Of a stretch of 64,000 nucleotides of DNA, positions 1 to 9,198 are shown piece by piece; position 1 is the first letter of the stretch, and each line of letters begins with the position of its first letter. Location: NCBI GenBank assembly GCA_046635845.1, contig JAQQXN010000001.1; one strand, 5' to 3'. The stretch is from UBA168 sp011055275. Its GTDB lineage: Archaea > Thermoproteota > Thermoprotei_A > Marsarchaeales > UBA168. Under the pieces are notes generated by a model, which was not told where the DNA came from, ran no database searches, and saw nothing but the letters and a program-made list of their open reading frames with translations. The position numbers were made by a program, and so were the translations under genes.

Positions 1-2
1 GA

Positions 3-2441
3 TCCGATGTAGATCGGCTGATAAGGGATCATAAGCTCGTAGTTGGCCCTTGGTACACCCAGCCCGACGAGTGAATTCCCTCCGGTGAGTCCTTAATCAG
101 AAATCTCCTGTACGGAATGAAAGTAGCACAAATTCACGGAGGAAATATGAGAGTTGGTTACCTGCCTGACTCCTTTGGGCATGTGGCCACGCTCCCCACC
201 ATATTGTCTCAGTTTGGGCTGTGCGTTTTTGTTTTTTATCGCGGGTTGGCAGACGAGGATTTAGGAGATGAGTTCTACTGGGAGTCGCCATCTGGCGATA
301 GAGTGGTGGCGGTCTTCATGAGGAAAGGATATTGTTCGGCGAACGCGCTGGGGCTGAACGATCCATACTCACCGCTGTACCTATCATCTGCTTCAGGGCT
401 GGCCTTTAGGCTGAAGGGACAGGTGCCAAGCGAACCCGACGTGGAATCGGGAGTGAGTAAGCTTAGGCAGGTAGTCGATGAAGCGCAAAAGCACTCTGCG
501 CTCGAAGTCTATCTTATACCAAACGGCTGTGACCACATGGCCCCACAAAAGCTAAAGCACATACTTGAGAGCGCCAGAGAAGCGATGCCTGACGTTGAGC
601 TTAAGGTTGGGGATCTGGATGAGTACGCGACCGAGTTAATCTCTAGGCTCGGGTCCGTTGCTCTGAAGACCTATAGAGGAGAGCTAAGGGCAGCGAGGTT
701 CACCATGGTGGATTACGGCGTGCTGACGACGCGGGCTGACATAAAGCTCATGAATTTTGCTGCGGAAAAAGCCCTAACGGGATACGCTGAGCCGCTTTCG
801 GCTGTCATGAAGGCCTTGGGCGGCAGGCCTCGTTCCTTGGAGCATGCCTGGAAGCTTTTGTTACAGTCACAGGCTCATGATAGTATCTGCAGCACTGGCG
901 TCGATGAGGTTAACGAGCAGGTAGCTGAAAGGTTGACGGCAGCATTCGAGGCGGCCATGGGAGCTTCTCTGGCAAACATGGAATATCTGTCCAATATCTT
1001 GAGGTTAAGCGATACCAAGAACGAGGGTCCCACGTATTTTATTTTTAACCCAGCAAACAAATCTAGGAGCGATCTCGTAGAAATCATCGATATCGGGAAG
1101 GGAGAAAGCGGCGGTGCAGCTTTCGCGGAGGAGGACGTAGCGTCGGGATCAACGGGAAAAATAATCAAGAGAGGATTTGTTGCAACCGTTCCAGCGGTAG
1201 GCTACAGCTTTGTTACCGCACATCCAGAAGTCGCGGCGTCTGACGAAGCAGCCTCAAGTGGGGCGCGGGGAGACAGTTCGGAAGGTGTCCCCAACATCGA
1301 GAATGAGCACTTTACGGTATCGATGGCTGCGGATGGCACGCTAAAAGTAGTCGATAAGAATAGCAACAAGAGGCTGGAAGGGCTGGCCTTATTGCTAGAC
1401 GGTGGAGACTCGGGAGACGAATACGCGTATAACCCGCCAAATGGGGATGTTATAGTTAAGAGCGCAGGTTCCCTTAAGCAAGCAAGCGCGCGGAGATTTC
1501 CGGGTTGGCAAGAGCTTCGTGCCTCCTTGGTTATGAGAGTTCCTGCATCGTTGGAAGGCGACAAAAGATCGGCAGAACTTGTGGATTTGCCCGTTGAAGT
1601 CGTGGTAAGGGTCATTTCGGGAGTTAGAAGGATCGACATGGAAATCACCGTCAATAACACCGCCAAAGATCATAGGATGCAGTTAGCCTTTATCTATCCG
1701 AGCCTTGAAAAGGTTCTTACATCGACCGCATTTGGAGTGGTTACCCATAAGTATGGCGAGCTACCAAGTGGGAAGGAATGGGCAGAGCTCCCCGCAAAGT
1801 CATACGCGTTCAAGGGTTGGTGTGCAGGTGAAGCAGGAAAAGAAGGTCTGATGGTCGTTGCACCGGGCGTTTATGAGTGCTGGGCTGGCGAAGTGGACAG
1901 CGAGAAAGCGCTGATGATAACGCTTTACAGGTCGATAGGATGGCTGTCACGTTCTGATCTCTCAGTAAGAAAAGGAGATGCTGGGCCTCACATAGAGACA
2001 CCAGCGTCGCAGGTATTAAAAAAGATGAGGTTCCGGGTCTCCATAATACCCTATATGGGCGAACCACCTTATCAAGAAGCCGAGGCTTTCACGGCTCCCC
2101 TCTTGGCGATTCCTGCTGGAGGGAAAGTGTTGCCTTCATCTTCTGGTTCTTTTGTGAGTTTGCCGCAAGAGGCGGTGTTAACGTCGCTTAAGCCATCTGA
2201 GGACGGGAGGGGAATAGTGATCAGGGTTTACAACCCTACCGAGCGGCCTATCGAGAGACCCATGAGTTTCGCCTTTCCCGTGGAGCGCGTTTTGCTCTCC
2301 CTTATGGATGAGCGCGACGGCGAAGAAGTGCCAGTAAAACACGTCAACGAAGATATTCCTGGCTATCTCATACGGCTGCCTCCAGGATCTGTCGAAACAT
2401 TTAAAGTTCTTCTGGCAAACGCTTCCGACAGACCCGGGTAA
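3..2441 (+). pseudogene. GH38 alpha-mannosidase, 5' end outside window, one in-frame TGA
   Basis: Glycoside hydrolase family 38, a zinc-dependent retaining alpha-mannosidase that removes alpha-mannosyl residues. The reading frame is open from the left edge and carries family motifs on both sides of a TGA at 72-74: GPWYTQPDE lies before it and IPSGESLIRN after it. The next ATG in frame is at 117. Further motifs seen are GYLPDSFGH (its Asp aligns with the catalytic nucleophile) and QAHDSICSTGVDEV, followed by the usual beta-sandwich C-terminal half. No signal peptide can be judged because the N-terminus lies outside the window. It converges on the beta-mannosidase, with 4 bases between the stop codons. 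A translation starting at 117 would lack the N-terminal zinc-binding region, so a product from there should be inactive. Either a single nonsense mutation has occurred or the stop is read through; the frame is otherwise intact. Confidence 0.85.
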
Positions 2442-2445
2442 AAGG

Positions 2446-4598
2446 TTAACTTGCAAGCGAGGTGACTGCCAGTGAAACGGTATGATATCGTGCATCATTA
2501 GGTCTTATAAAGCTCAGCCACGCGTTATATTGCTCTAGGTCAAAGGGGGGCATCCCAGCCACGTAATGGTTGGTAAACCGATTGCCGCCGATCTCCCAAG
2601 AGATCAGCAACAGCCTCTTTTCTGAGGATTTGGCGGGGATGGAGGCCAGCACCTTTCTTGACATCGGCTGAACTTCAAACTCGCCGTTAGCCAGCGCGTT
2701 TCCGTCGGCGTCCTCGACCTCATAGGAGCCAGACACGAGGTTCCGCGTGTCATTTATGGCAACAACGTCCATTTTCCACGCCATCGGCTCTGCAATGGCG
2801 ATGGTAAATGGTCTCTGAGCCCTCTTAACGTAATTGTAGGCCAGCTTCTTTCTGAAGTTATAGTCAACTACAGAGTCAGATATTTGCGGCCACGGGTCAA
2901 TGACGTTCCACCAGATTATACCCCAAATCTGATCGGAAAGCCTTGCTCTTTCTACGAAGAACTTTAGGGCTTCGGCTTGAGTTATTTGACTGGCCTTTAT
3001 GAAATCATCCAAGTCCTCGGGGACTTTACCAAAGTATTCTCTCTCTTGGTTGATCATCAGCTCTATCCTGCTGTAATCCCTTCTTCTTCCTAACCAATGC
3101 TCTACCGAGTGCAGGCGCCAGTAGTAATCGTCTGCGGGCCAAAGCGCAGATGCGGGCAAAAAGGATTCAAGCGTTTCCCTATCAGGGCAGCCGTGATAGC
3201 CGATCTCGCTAATGAAGGAAGCCTTGTTTTGAGTGTAGAATGGACCCTTAAAGTAGTCTCTTGGACCCCATAGATGTTGTTCAGGCAAGGAATCAATGGG
3301 CAAGTTATCGGAAATGTACGGAGATGAAGGAATGTAAGGCCTATTCGGGTCAAGCCTTTTAAGTAGCGCTGGAACGACTTGCCTCGTCAACGAGTTATCT
3401 GACGGCGATAGGTTTTCCTCGCGATAGGCGATATTGCACTCATTATCACCAGCCCAAAGGATAAGGCTAGGATGGTTTCTCAGTCTTTTAACCACATGTG
3501 TGACCTCTTCTTCCAGCGCTTTTCTGAAGTCTTCAGTCTGCGGATAACGGGCGCATGCCATGGCGAAGTCTTGCCAGACCGCTATACCGTGCTCATCGCA
3601 GAAATCAAAGAACTCATCATCATCGTAAACACCTCCTCCCCAGCACCTTATAATGTTACACCCCAGGTCATTATACAGGGCTAACACCTCTTGAAGCCTT
3701 TGAGAGTCTCTAGAATGGAACGCGTCCAGGGAGTCCAGTTAGATCCTCTTAGTCTCAAAGGTATGCCGTTTATTACGAATCTGAACAGGCCTTTTTTAGC
3801 ATTCCTTTCTAGGTGTACGGTGCGAACGCCTATCCTATCCTCTCTTACATCGATAATTTTTCCCGCTTGGACGAGCTCGCACTTGGCATTGTAGAGGTTT
3901 GGCTCGCCGTAACCCTTTGGCCACCATAAAAGGGGGGAGGTTAACTTGAGGTTCAGGTGACCCGCGACGAACTCCACCGCGAACTCGGCACTCTGGCAGA
4001 GCTTCTTATCGTCACGCGATAGCGGGCAAAGCGAGAACCTAAGGGTCAAGCGCTCTTTTGATAACAAGGAAGGGCTAAGTTTGAAGAATACGTCTATTGT
4101 GGCCTCCGACCCGCTCGCTTGTTTTGTGCTGTAATGCAGTTCCTCAATTCCAGGCTTGGCTGACACAAGCTCAACGCCCTTTGTTATGCCAACGGAAAGG
4201 ATTCTGGGAGCAATATCCCATCCAAATGAATGTTGAGGCATGCGCAACCATAAAGCCTCTTCCCCTCCCTCCCAGGAGAGGGTGAGCGTGTCATAACCCT
4301 TATTTGCCGCGTAGTCCAGTGGCGACGTGAGCTTGACGACCAGCAGGTTGTGGCTCTTAACGCGGTTGGTGACGTCGTATGCGTGCTCGATAAAAGAGTT
4401 TTCGCATGAGCCCAATAGCTCCCCGTTAAGCCATACTTCGCCTACGCCAATTATGCCGCGAAATATGAGCTGTATTTTTTCCTTAAGAGGAGCGTTTAGG
4501 TCAAACTCCTTAACGTACAACCATTGGTAGAACTCGTAGGTCCCTTGGTCAATACGACCTTCGCTCAAATTGCGCAGCAGATGCATTACGTCAATTAC
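2446..4598 (-). pseudogene. GH2 beta-mannosidase, frameshifted and 5'-truncated
   Basis: Glycoside hydrolase family 2, beta-mannosidase type, expected to cleave terminal beta-mannosides. The 3' part (2446-3687) holds both catalytic Glu motifs: LWAGDNECN (acid/base) and FISEIGYHG (nucleophile). The 5' part (3681 to about 4590) holds the sugar-binding and immunoglobulin-like domains up to GIPLRLRGSNWTPW. The two parts are in different frames. Adding one base near 3726 (CC to CCC on the plus strand) restores WDAFHSRDSQRLQEV, which matches the family's N-W-x-P-x-D-A-F region, so one base has been lost. The first roughly 40 residues are also missing: an in-frame TAA lies near 4605, and the sequence beyond about 4590 belongs to the opposing solute-binding protein gene. 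No promoter remains. Full-length relatives have about 800 residues; roughly 715 codons are present here. Confidence 0.85.
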
Positions 4599-6872
4599 TC
4601 TTTCTTAGGTTCAGCGATACTTGATCAGCCCATGCTTGTTTACAAGTGGATAAACTTCACGCTGATACCTGGTATACACTTTAGCGATGGGGACCCTCTT
4701 AGTGCTCAAGATGTTATCCTTGAAATGGATCTTAACGAAGCCCCAGGGGCTGCCAATATGCCTCCTGGAACTGACGTTTACACCATGCAGAGCAACTGGA
4801 CCGGTGACGTTAACATAAACTGGGCTACCGATAACGGCTTCTGGTGGTACGCTCCAAATAACTACACGGTTAGCATTGTTGACGCTACATCGCTATCTGA
4901 CATCAGGCTAATGTGGAGTAACGCTCCGATGCCTTGGAACATATTCCATTCATTCAAGAACGAGGCAGCGCTCAAGGCCTTTTACTCGAAGGATCCGATA
5001 GGATTGGGTCCATGGGTCCTGCAGTCTTGGACCTCGGATTCTGAGACCTTTACCTTCAACCCGTATTGGGTCAATGCTATACCTGAAGTAAAGGGTTACA
5101 TAGCTGGTGAGTACGCCTATGGCCCGATTCGCATAGAAAAAATCACGCCCTCGGTGAAGACGCTGGTCATCGAAGTTTACCAGAGCACATCTTCAGCTGA
5201 GCTTGCCTTGAAATCTGGCGAAATCCAGGCAGCGCAGATAAACATTCCGGATATAAACACGGTATGGAGTCCTTCAATTAACCCCAACGAGCACGTGTGG
5301 TGGTATAACACGACAAACACGGTATACTTGGGGCTTAATGAGGAGCTGTATCCGTTCAATCTTTCTGGGTTTAGGCAGGCTATAGCATACGCCATAAACA
5401 GGACTTACATAGCAGACGTGGGCGAAGTGGGATATGGCGTGCCAGCCCCGCCAGTAGGACTCTCATGAACTATGTATTATAAATATCTGACCCCCCAGAC
5501 CAGGGCCAAGCTGAATCCGTACAATACAAACATAACCAAGGCGAAAGAAATCCTCAAGGGCTTGGGTTTCACGTGGAACTCAAAGGGGCAACTGGTGACT
5601 CCGAACGGGAGCATAGCCTCTTACACGTTGCTTGTGCCATCTACAATGTCCGACTGGGAGACCGATGGCCTTATAATTGCCAACGAACTGCAACCGCTGG
5701 GCATAACCATAAACGTAGAACCTCTGACCCCGACATTATTGAGCGAAGACGAGTCGACCGCGTACTATCAGATGATGATAATCGAGGGAGGAGGCTTCAC
5801 CCCGTGGAGCGCATGGCAGTACGTAATGAATCCGGAGTTCATAATAGGCTACGGTACTCCTCAAGGTCTCTCTAGTGTGATCTATCCACTGCCTAATAAC
5901 ACGAAGCCGAACACACCGCTTCATTATTCCGTATCAGGTGACTTCGTGAGATTCTGGAATGTAACCATGGCTAACATGTTTAACAGGGACAACGCTCCGA
6001 TTGAGCCATCCCAAAGGCTCGCCGACTTTAATACGATGGCCTTGATTATAAACCAGCAAGAGCCACTCATACCTTTGTTTGACCCGATTTTCGCCTTCGA
6101 GTACAGCACCGCGCAGTGGGACGGTTGGCATCAAGTTCAAAGCGTGTATTCGATGACCCCGGGAGACAGTGACTTCTACGGCTTCGTGGCCCTGTTCCTT
6201 AAGCCCGTGGTACCAACTTATTCCGTGTCCATAAGTACTGCACCAAGTGGAGGTTCAGTGGTTATTAACGGCACATCCTACACTAGCGGGGAAACTGCCT
6301 CGCTTGCAGCTGGCACGTACACCATTTCAGCTCAGCCACCAAGCGGGTATGAGTTCAGCGGCTACGCGTCTACTGGTTCGGTGTCGGTCACCTCGCCGAG
6401 CTCTAGCACTAGAACCATGACTGTGAGTGGTTCAGGCTCATTGAGCGTGGCGTGGAAGTCCTTAACGGTAACAGCCTACGCCTCTAGCATAACATCTCCA
6501 TCTTTAAGCGCAACCAGCGTCTCCGTAGGGACGCCGGTTACAATTAGCGCTACTGCAAAGTTTGCCAACGGCAGCGCTGCGCCCAATCAGATCATCGACT
6601 TCTATGCCAACGGTCAGCTAGTGGGTAGCATGAGCACCAATAGTCAAGGCGTAGCCTCCGTGACATACACACCATCTTCATCTGGTACTTACACCATAAC
6701 GGCCTCGCTAGCCTCGAACCCGTCTGTTAAGAGCACCAGTTCAGCAAGCCTTTCGGCCAGTGCTCCCTCGAACAGTGGTCTGATTGCCGCAGTTGCAGTG
6801 GTGATTGTGGTCATCATAATAGTGGCCGTGATCGCCATATACCTATCGCGGAAGGGTAAGCAGACGAAATGA
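4581..6872 (+). pseudogene. ABC transporter solute-binding protein (family 5), 5'-truncated, one in-frame TGA
   Basis: Extracytoplasmic binding protein of the peptide/nickel/oligosaccharide family 5 type. Family features are IHFSDGDPLSAQDV near the start, repeated Trp- and Tyr-rich segments, and FRQAIAYAINRTYI. The frame is interrupted by TGA at 5466-5468 (VGLS-stop-TMYYKYLT) and continues in the same frame to 6872. After about residue 540 come a PEGA-like segment, an Ig/Big-like beta domain, a Ser/Thr-rich linker, and a C-terminal membrane helix (GLIAAVAVVIVVIIIVAVIA) followed by RKGKQTK, the usual archaeal way of anchoring a binding protein to the outer face of the membrane. The signal peptide and roughly the first 100 or more residues are absent: upstream sequence is the antisense of the beta-mannosidase gene. 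No promoter or cognate permease genes are adjacent. Probable substrates are oligosaccharides, by context only. Confidence 0.82.
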
Positions 6873-6900
6873 CGATAAGCAGGTCAAAAACACTTGAATG

Positions 6901-6910
6901 ATTTTTTTAG
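6901..6910 (+). terminator. T-run terminator after the binding-protein gene
   Basis: A run of seven T residues (ATTTTTTTAG) lies 30 bases after the stop codon at 6872, as expected for an archaeal intrinsic terminator. There is no clear hairpin. Confidence 0.45.
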
Positions 6911-7002
6911 AAGCGCTTGAGTAGGCGCAGAAAGAAGGATGTCCCTGAGCTTCTTTGACGCAACGACAAACGTAAGTCGACGTGGGCAACTATTCGCTCG
7001 CT

Positions 7003-7827
7003 TTAGATAAGCGATGACTTAATAACGGAGTCGATGTAGCTTTTGCTTGCCCGAGCGCTTTCCATTGCGCTCTCCCCATTCTGGGGCCTATCCTGCTCAT
7101 ATGATATCCATCCATCATAATTGTGGTCCTTGAGTAACTTGACGATTTGCACGAGGGGAAGGTCACCTTTTCCCAGGTCTCTGAGCCTTTCGTCCCATTT
7201 CTCGTTTCTCGGCACGAATTCCCCAGGCCTAACTGCGTCTTTAAGGTGCACGTGAGCGACCCTTTTCACGTATCTTTGCACGAAGGGAAGCGGGTCTATT
7301 CCTGAAAAGGACAAGTGTGCTATGTCGGGACAAAAGCCGATAAGCCGATCATCAGTATTCTGCATGGCGTAATTTATCTCGTCAGGGCCTTCTATGATCG
7401 TACCGTAGTGATTATGCAAAGACGCTTTGATTTTATATGCGGACATTATTTGTGCGACCTGGGTCATGGTATCTACGGCTTGGATCAAGTAATTCTCCTT
7501 GTTCTCTTCATATCCGTCAAAACGAGAGGGAGGGCCGAGTATCAAGTTCGTGCATCCAGCTTCCGACATGTACCTTGCCCTCTTTTGTGCCTCCTCAATT
7601 AACGAAGCCTTTTGCGACTTCAGGTGCCAAGGAGCTCCCCAGTAGGTTGCAGCCCAGCGCAAACCCTTTGCCGACAGCACCTGATCTAAGGCCTGAGGGT
7701 CTGGGAAGTAGGCAATAGCTTCATCATATCCAAATTCAGCGCCATCAAATCCGAGATTTGCGGCGACCCCAAGAAAGTCGTTTAATTTCAGTGAGCCAAA
7801 AATTATCTTGCAAATTGAGAAATTCAT
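7003..7827 (-). CDS. sugar phosphate isomerase/epimerase (xylose-isomerase-like TIM barrel)
   Basis: About 274 residues, AP-endonuclease-2/xylose-isomerase-like TIM barrel, a fold shared by sugar epimerases, myo-inosose dehydratases and keto-sugar lyases. Metal-site motifs are visible in order: LHNHYGTIIEGP (His), GFCPDIAHL (Asp), RVAHVHLKDA (His) and WISYEQDRP (Glu). The start chosen is ATG 7827 (MNFSICKIIFG), because a CTTAAAAG box lies 19-26 bases upstream; the ATG at 7863 lies beyond that box. It opens a run of minus-strand sugar genes with the ROK kinase and fucose-isomerase-like gene, each apparently having its own promoter. The exact substrate cannot be read from the sequence. It is one of four such barrels in the window. 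Confidence 0.88.
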   Translation of the reverse strand: MNFSICKIIFGSLKLNDFLGVAANLGFDGAEFGYDEAIAYFPDPQALDQVLSAKGLRWAATYWGAPWHLKSQKASLIEEAQKRARYMSEAGCTNLILGPPSRFDGYEENKENYLIQAVDTMTQVAQIMSAYKIKASLHNHYGTIIEGPDEINYAMQNTDDRLIGFCPDIAHLSFSGIDPLPFVQRYVKRVAHVHLKDAVRPGEFVPRNEKWDERLRDLGKGDLPLVQIVKLLKDHNYDGWISYEQDRPQNGESAMESARASKSYIDSVIKSSLI

Positions 7828-7845
7828 AGAAGCGTTTTGGGCGCG

Positions 7846-7853
7846 CTTAAAAG
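7846..7853 (-). promoter_or_regulatory. TATA-like box of the isomerase/epimerase gene
   Basis: On the minus strand this reads CTTTTAAG. It is centred about 23 bases before ATG 7827, which decides that start. Confidence 0.55.
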
Positions 7854-8015
7854 GGTGCCGCAAAAATAGCAGAAAGGGCGCGGCATCGACGTCGTGGTCG
7901 CGGCCATGCGCGCGGTCGATTTTTTCTCTTTTTGTGTGGCCAGTAGGAAGGTTGAGAAAGGCCTAACGTATTACGGGGTCAGAACAGGTTTAAGCTATCT
8001 TTAGCGCTCACCGAA

Positions 8016-8225
8016 GTGGCTAGGAAAAAGGCGGCCGAGATAGTGGAGGAAAACGCAGCCCTGAAAAATCCTACGCAAAGAGGCTCTAGGATTAACTACC
8101 GCGTTCTTAAGTTATTTAAAGAGAGACATGAAGCACGCTTCCTACTGGCCGCACTCGAGGCCGATGAAAGGAAGTCGGCTGAAAACTGCTTGGGCACTTA
8201 CTTTGCTCCTCCCTTTCTGGGATAG
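8016..8225 (+). CDS. small hypothetical protein (doubtful)
   Basis: A 69-codon frame with GTG start, Lys/Glu/Arg-rich (MARKKAAEIVEENAALK). A TTTAAG sequence lies about 25 bases upstream, so a leaderless transcript is possible. The 3' end overlaps the end of the opposing ROK kinase gene by 28 bases. I do not recognise the product. It could be a chance frame or a gene remnant. Confidence 0.28.
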   Translation: MARKKAAEIVEENAALKNPTQRGSRINYRVLKLFKERHEARFLLAALEADERKSAENCLGTYFAPPFLG

Positions 8226-9118
8226 TTAAATGCCTTCAGCGAAGCGGGGGTGTTATACACAAGGGCAATAGCCCCCATGGCAACCTCATCATCTCCAAAC
8301 GACGCTCTTTCCAGCTTTGGCTCCGCTACGCGAAGGTGACCCCTTATCCTATCGCGAACGCCGTCATAGAAGAGTCCCCAATTGTTAAGTGCGACGGAAC
8401 CCCCGATCACTATGAGCTCAGGATCGTAAGAAACGGAAACGGTAACAATCCCCGCGGCATTGATGTCGAGCCAGTAATCGATGAACTTCTCAGCGGCCTT
8501 GTCTCCTTCAGATGCAAGCCTGAACACATCGGGCGCTTCCTTGGGGTTTTCCTTTGGCTTAACGCCCCATTTCTTAGTCATTACGTTGAAAGCATCGACC
8601 AGGTGGCCTCCGCTTGCTATACCTTCCCAGTAGCCAATTCCTCCGCAACAAGCTATCTCTGAGCTGAGATCTACAACTATGTATCCTACCTCATGTGCGT
8701 TGCCATCTTTTCCCAGCAAGAGATTGCCATCGACAACAGCTCCAGCTCCTATGCCGGTTGAGAACGTTAGGTAAACCATGTTTTTAACGTCCTTCCAGCG
8801 GTAGACGTGCTCTCCCCAGACTCCGGACACGCAGTCGTTCGCTATGTAGAAAGGCTTACCCGTGCGCAGAAGGGGCTCGGCTATGGAGAACTTGCCTGAA
8901 GGGGCATTGGCCGAGGCCACGACCAGCCCTTGCCTAAGGTCTAGCGGTCCTATGGAACCAACCCCTACCGAGTCGTAGTCCCACTCTTTAGCTACTCCCA
9001 GCGCAGTCGCAACGGGATCCGGTGTTGTACGAAACTTTTCCCTTTTTACGAATTCGCCGTTTTCTTTGGCTAGCACGACTCTTGTCCACGTCGCTCCTAT
9101 GTCTATACCAAGTATCAT
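8198..9118 (-). CDS. ROK family sugar kinase
   Basis: A 306-residue ROK protein, expected to phosphorylate glucose or a related hexose with ATP in the cytoplasm. Motifs seen are DIGATWTR (phosphate-1 loop, residues 5-12), the catalytic Asp in IANDCVSG, FSTGIGAG (phosphate-2) and HEVGYIVVD. The usual ROK zinc signature CxCGxxGCxE is degenerate here (CCGGIGYWEGIASG): Cys is lost from the third position and Tyr replaces the Cys before Trp-Glu, so structural zinc binding is uncertain. ATG 9118 follows a CTTAAATTTT box by about 25 bases, supporting this start. It sits between a TIM-barrel isomerase and a fucose-isomerase-like gene, which suggests catabolic sugar phosphorylation. ROK repressors carry an N-terminal helix-turn-helix domain, absent here, so it is a kinase and not a regulator. 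Confidence 0.9.
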   Translation of the reverse strand: MILGIDIGATWTRVVLAKENGEFVKREKFRTTPDPVATALGVAKEWDYDSVGVGSIGPLDLRQGLVVASANAPSGKFSIAEPLLRTGKPFYIANDCVSGVWGEHVYRWKDVKNMVYLTFSTGIGAGAVVDGNLLLGKDGNAHEVGYIVVDLSSEIACCGGIGYWEGIASGGHLVDAFNVMTKKWGVKPKENPKEAPDVFRLASEGDKAAEKFIDYWLDINAAGIVTVSVSYDPELIVIGGSVALNNWGLFYDGVRDRIRGHLRVAEPKLERASFGDDEVAMGAIALVYNTPASLKAFNYPRKGGAK

Positions 9119-9138
9119 AGGCTATTAGCGGAGGGTCC

Positions 9139-9148
9139 CTTAAATTTT
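9139..9148 (-). promoter_or_regulatory. TATA-like box of the ROK kinase gene
   Basis: CTTAAATTTT on the plus strand, centred about 25 bases before ATG 9118 of the minus-strand gene. Confidence 0.55.
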
Positions 9149-9198
9149 CTCTTTCGGCAGCCTGTCCGTAATGTGCCTTTCCAAGAAACCCCAGAAAC

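Noticed and set aside
72..74. TGA as selenocysteine
   Set aside because: The position is not a Cys site in GH38, a second broken gene uses TAA, and selenocysteine use in archaea is known mainly from methanogens and a few others; no SECIS-like element was identified.
1202..1673. Long minus-strand frames inside the GH38 gene
   Set aside because: They lie antisense to clear GH38 coding sequence, with no motifs or promoters.
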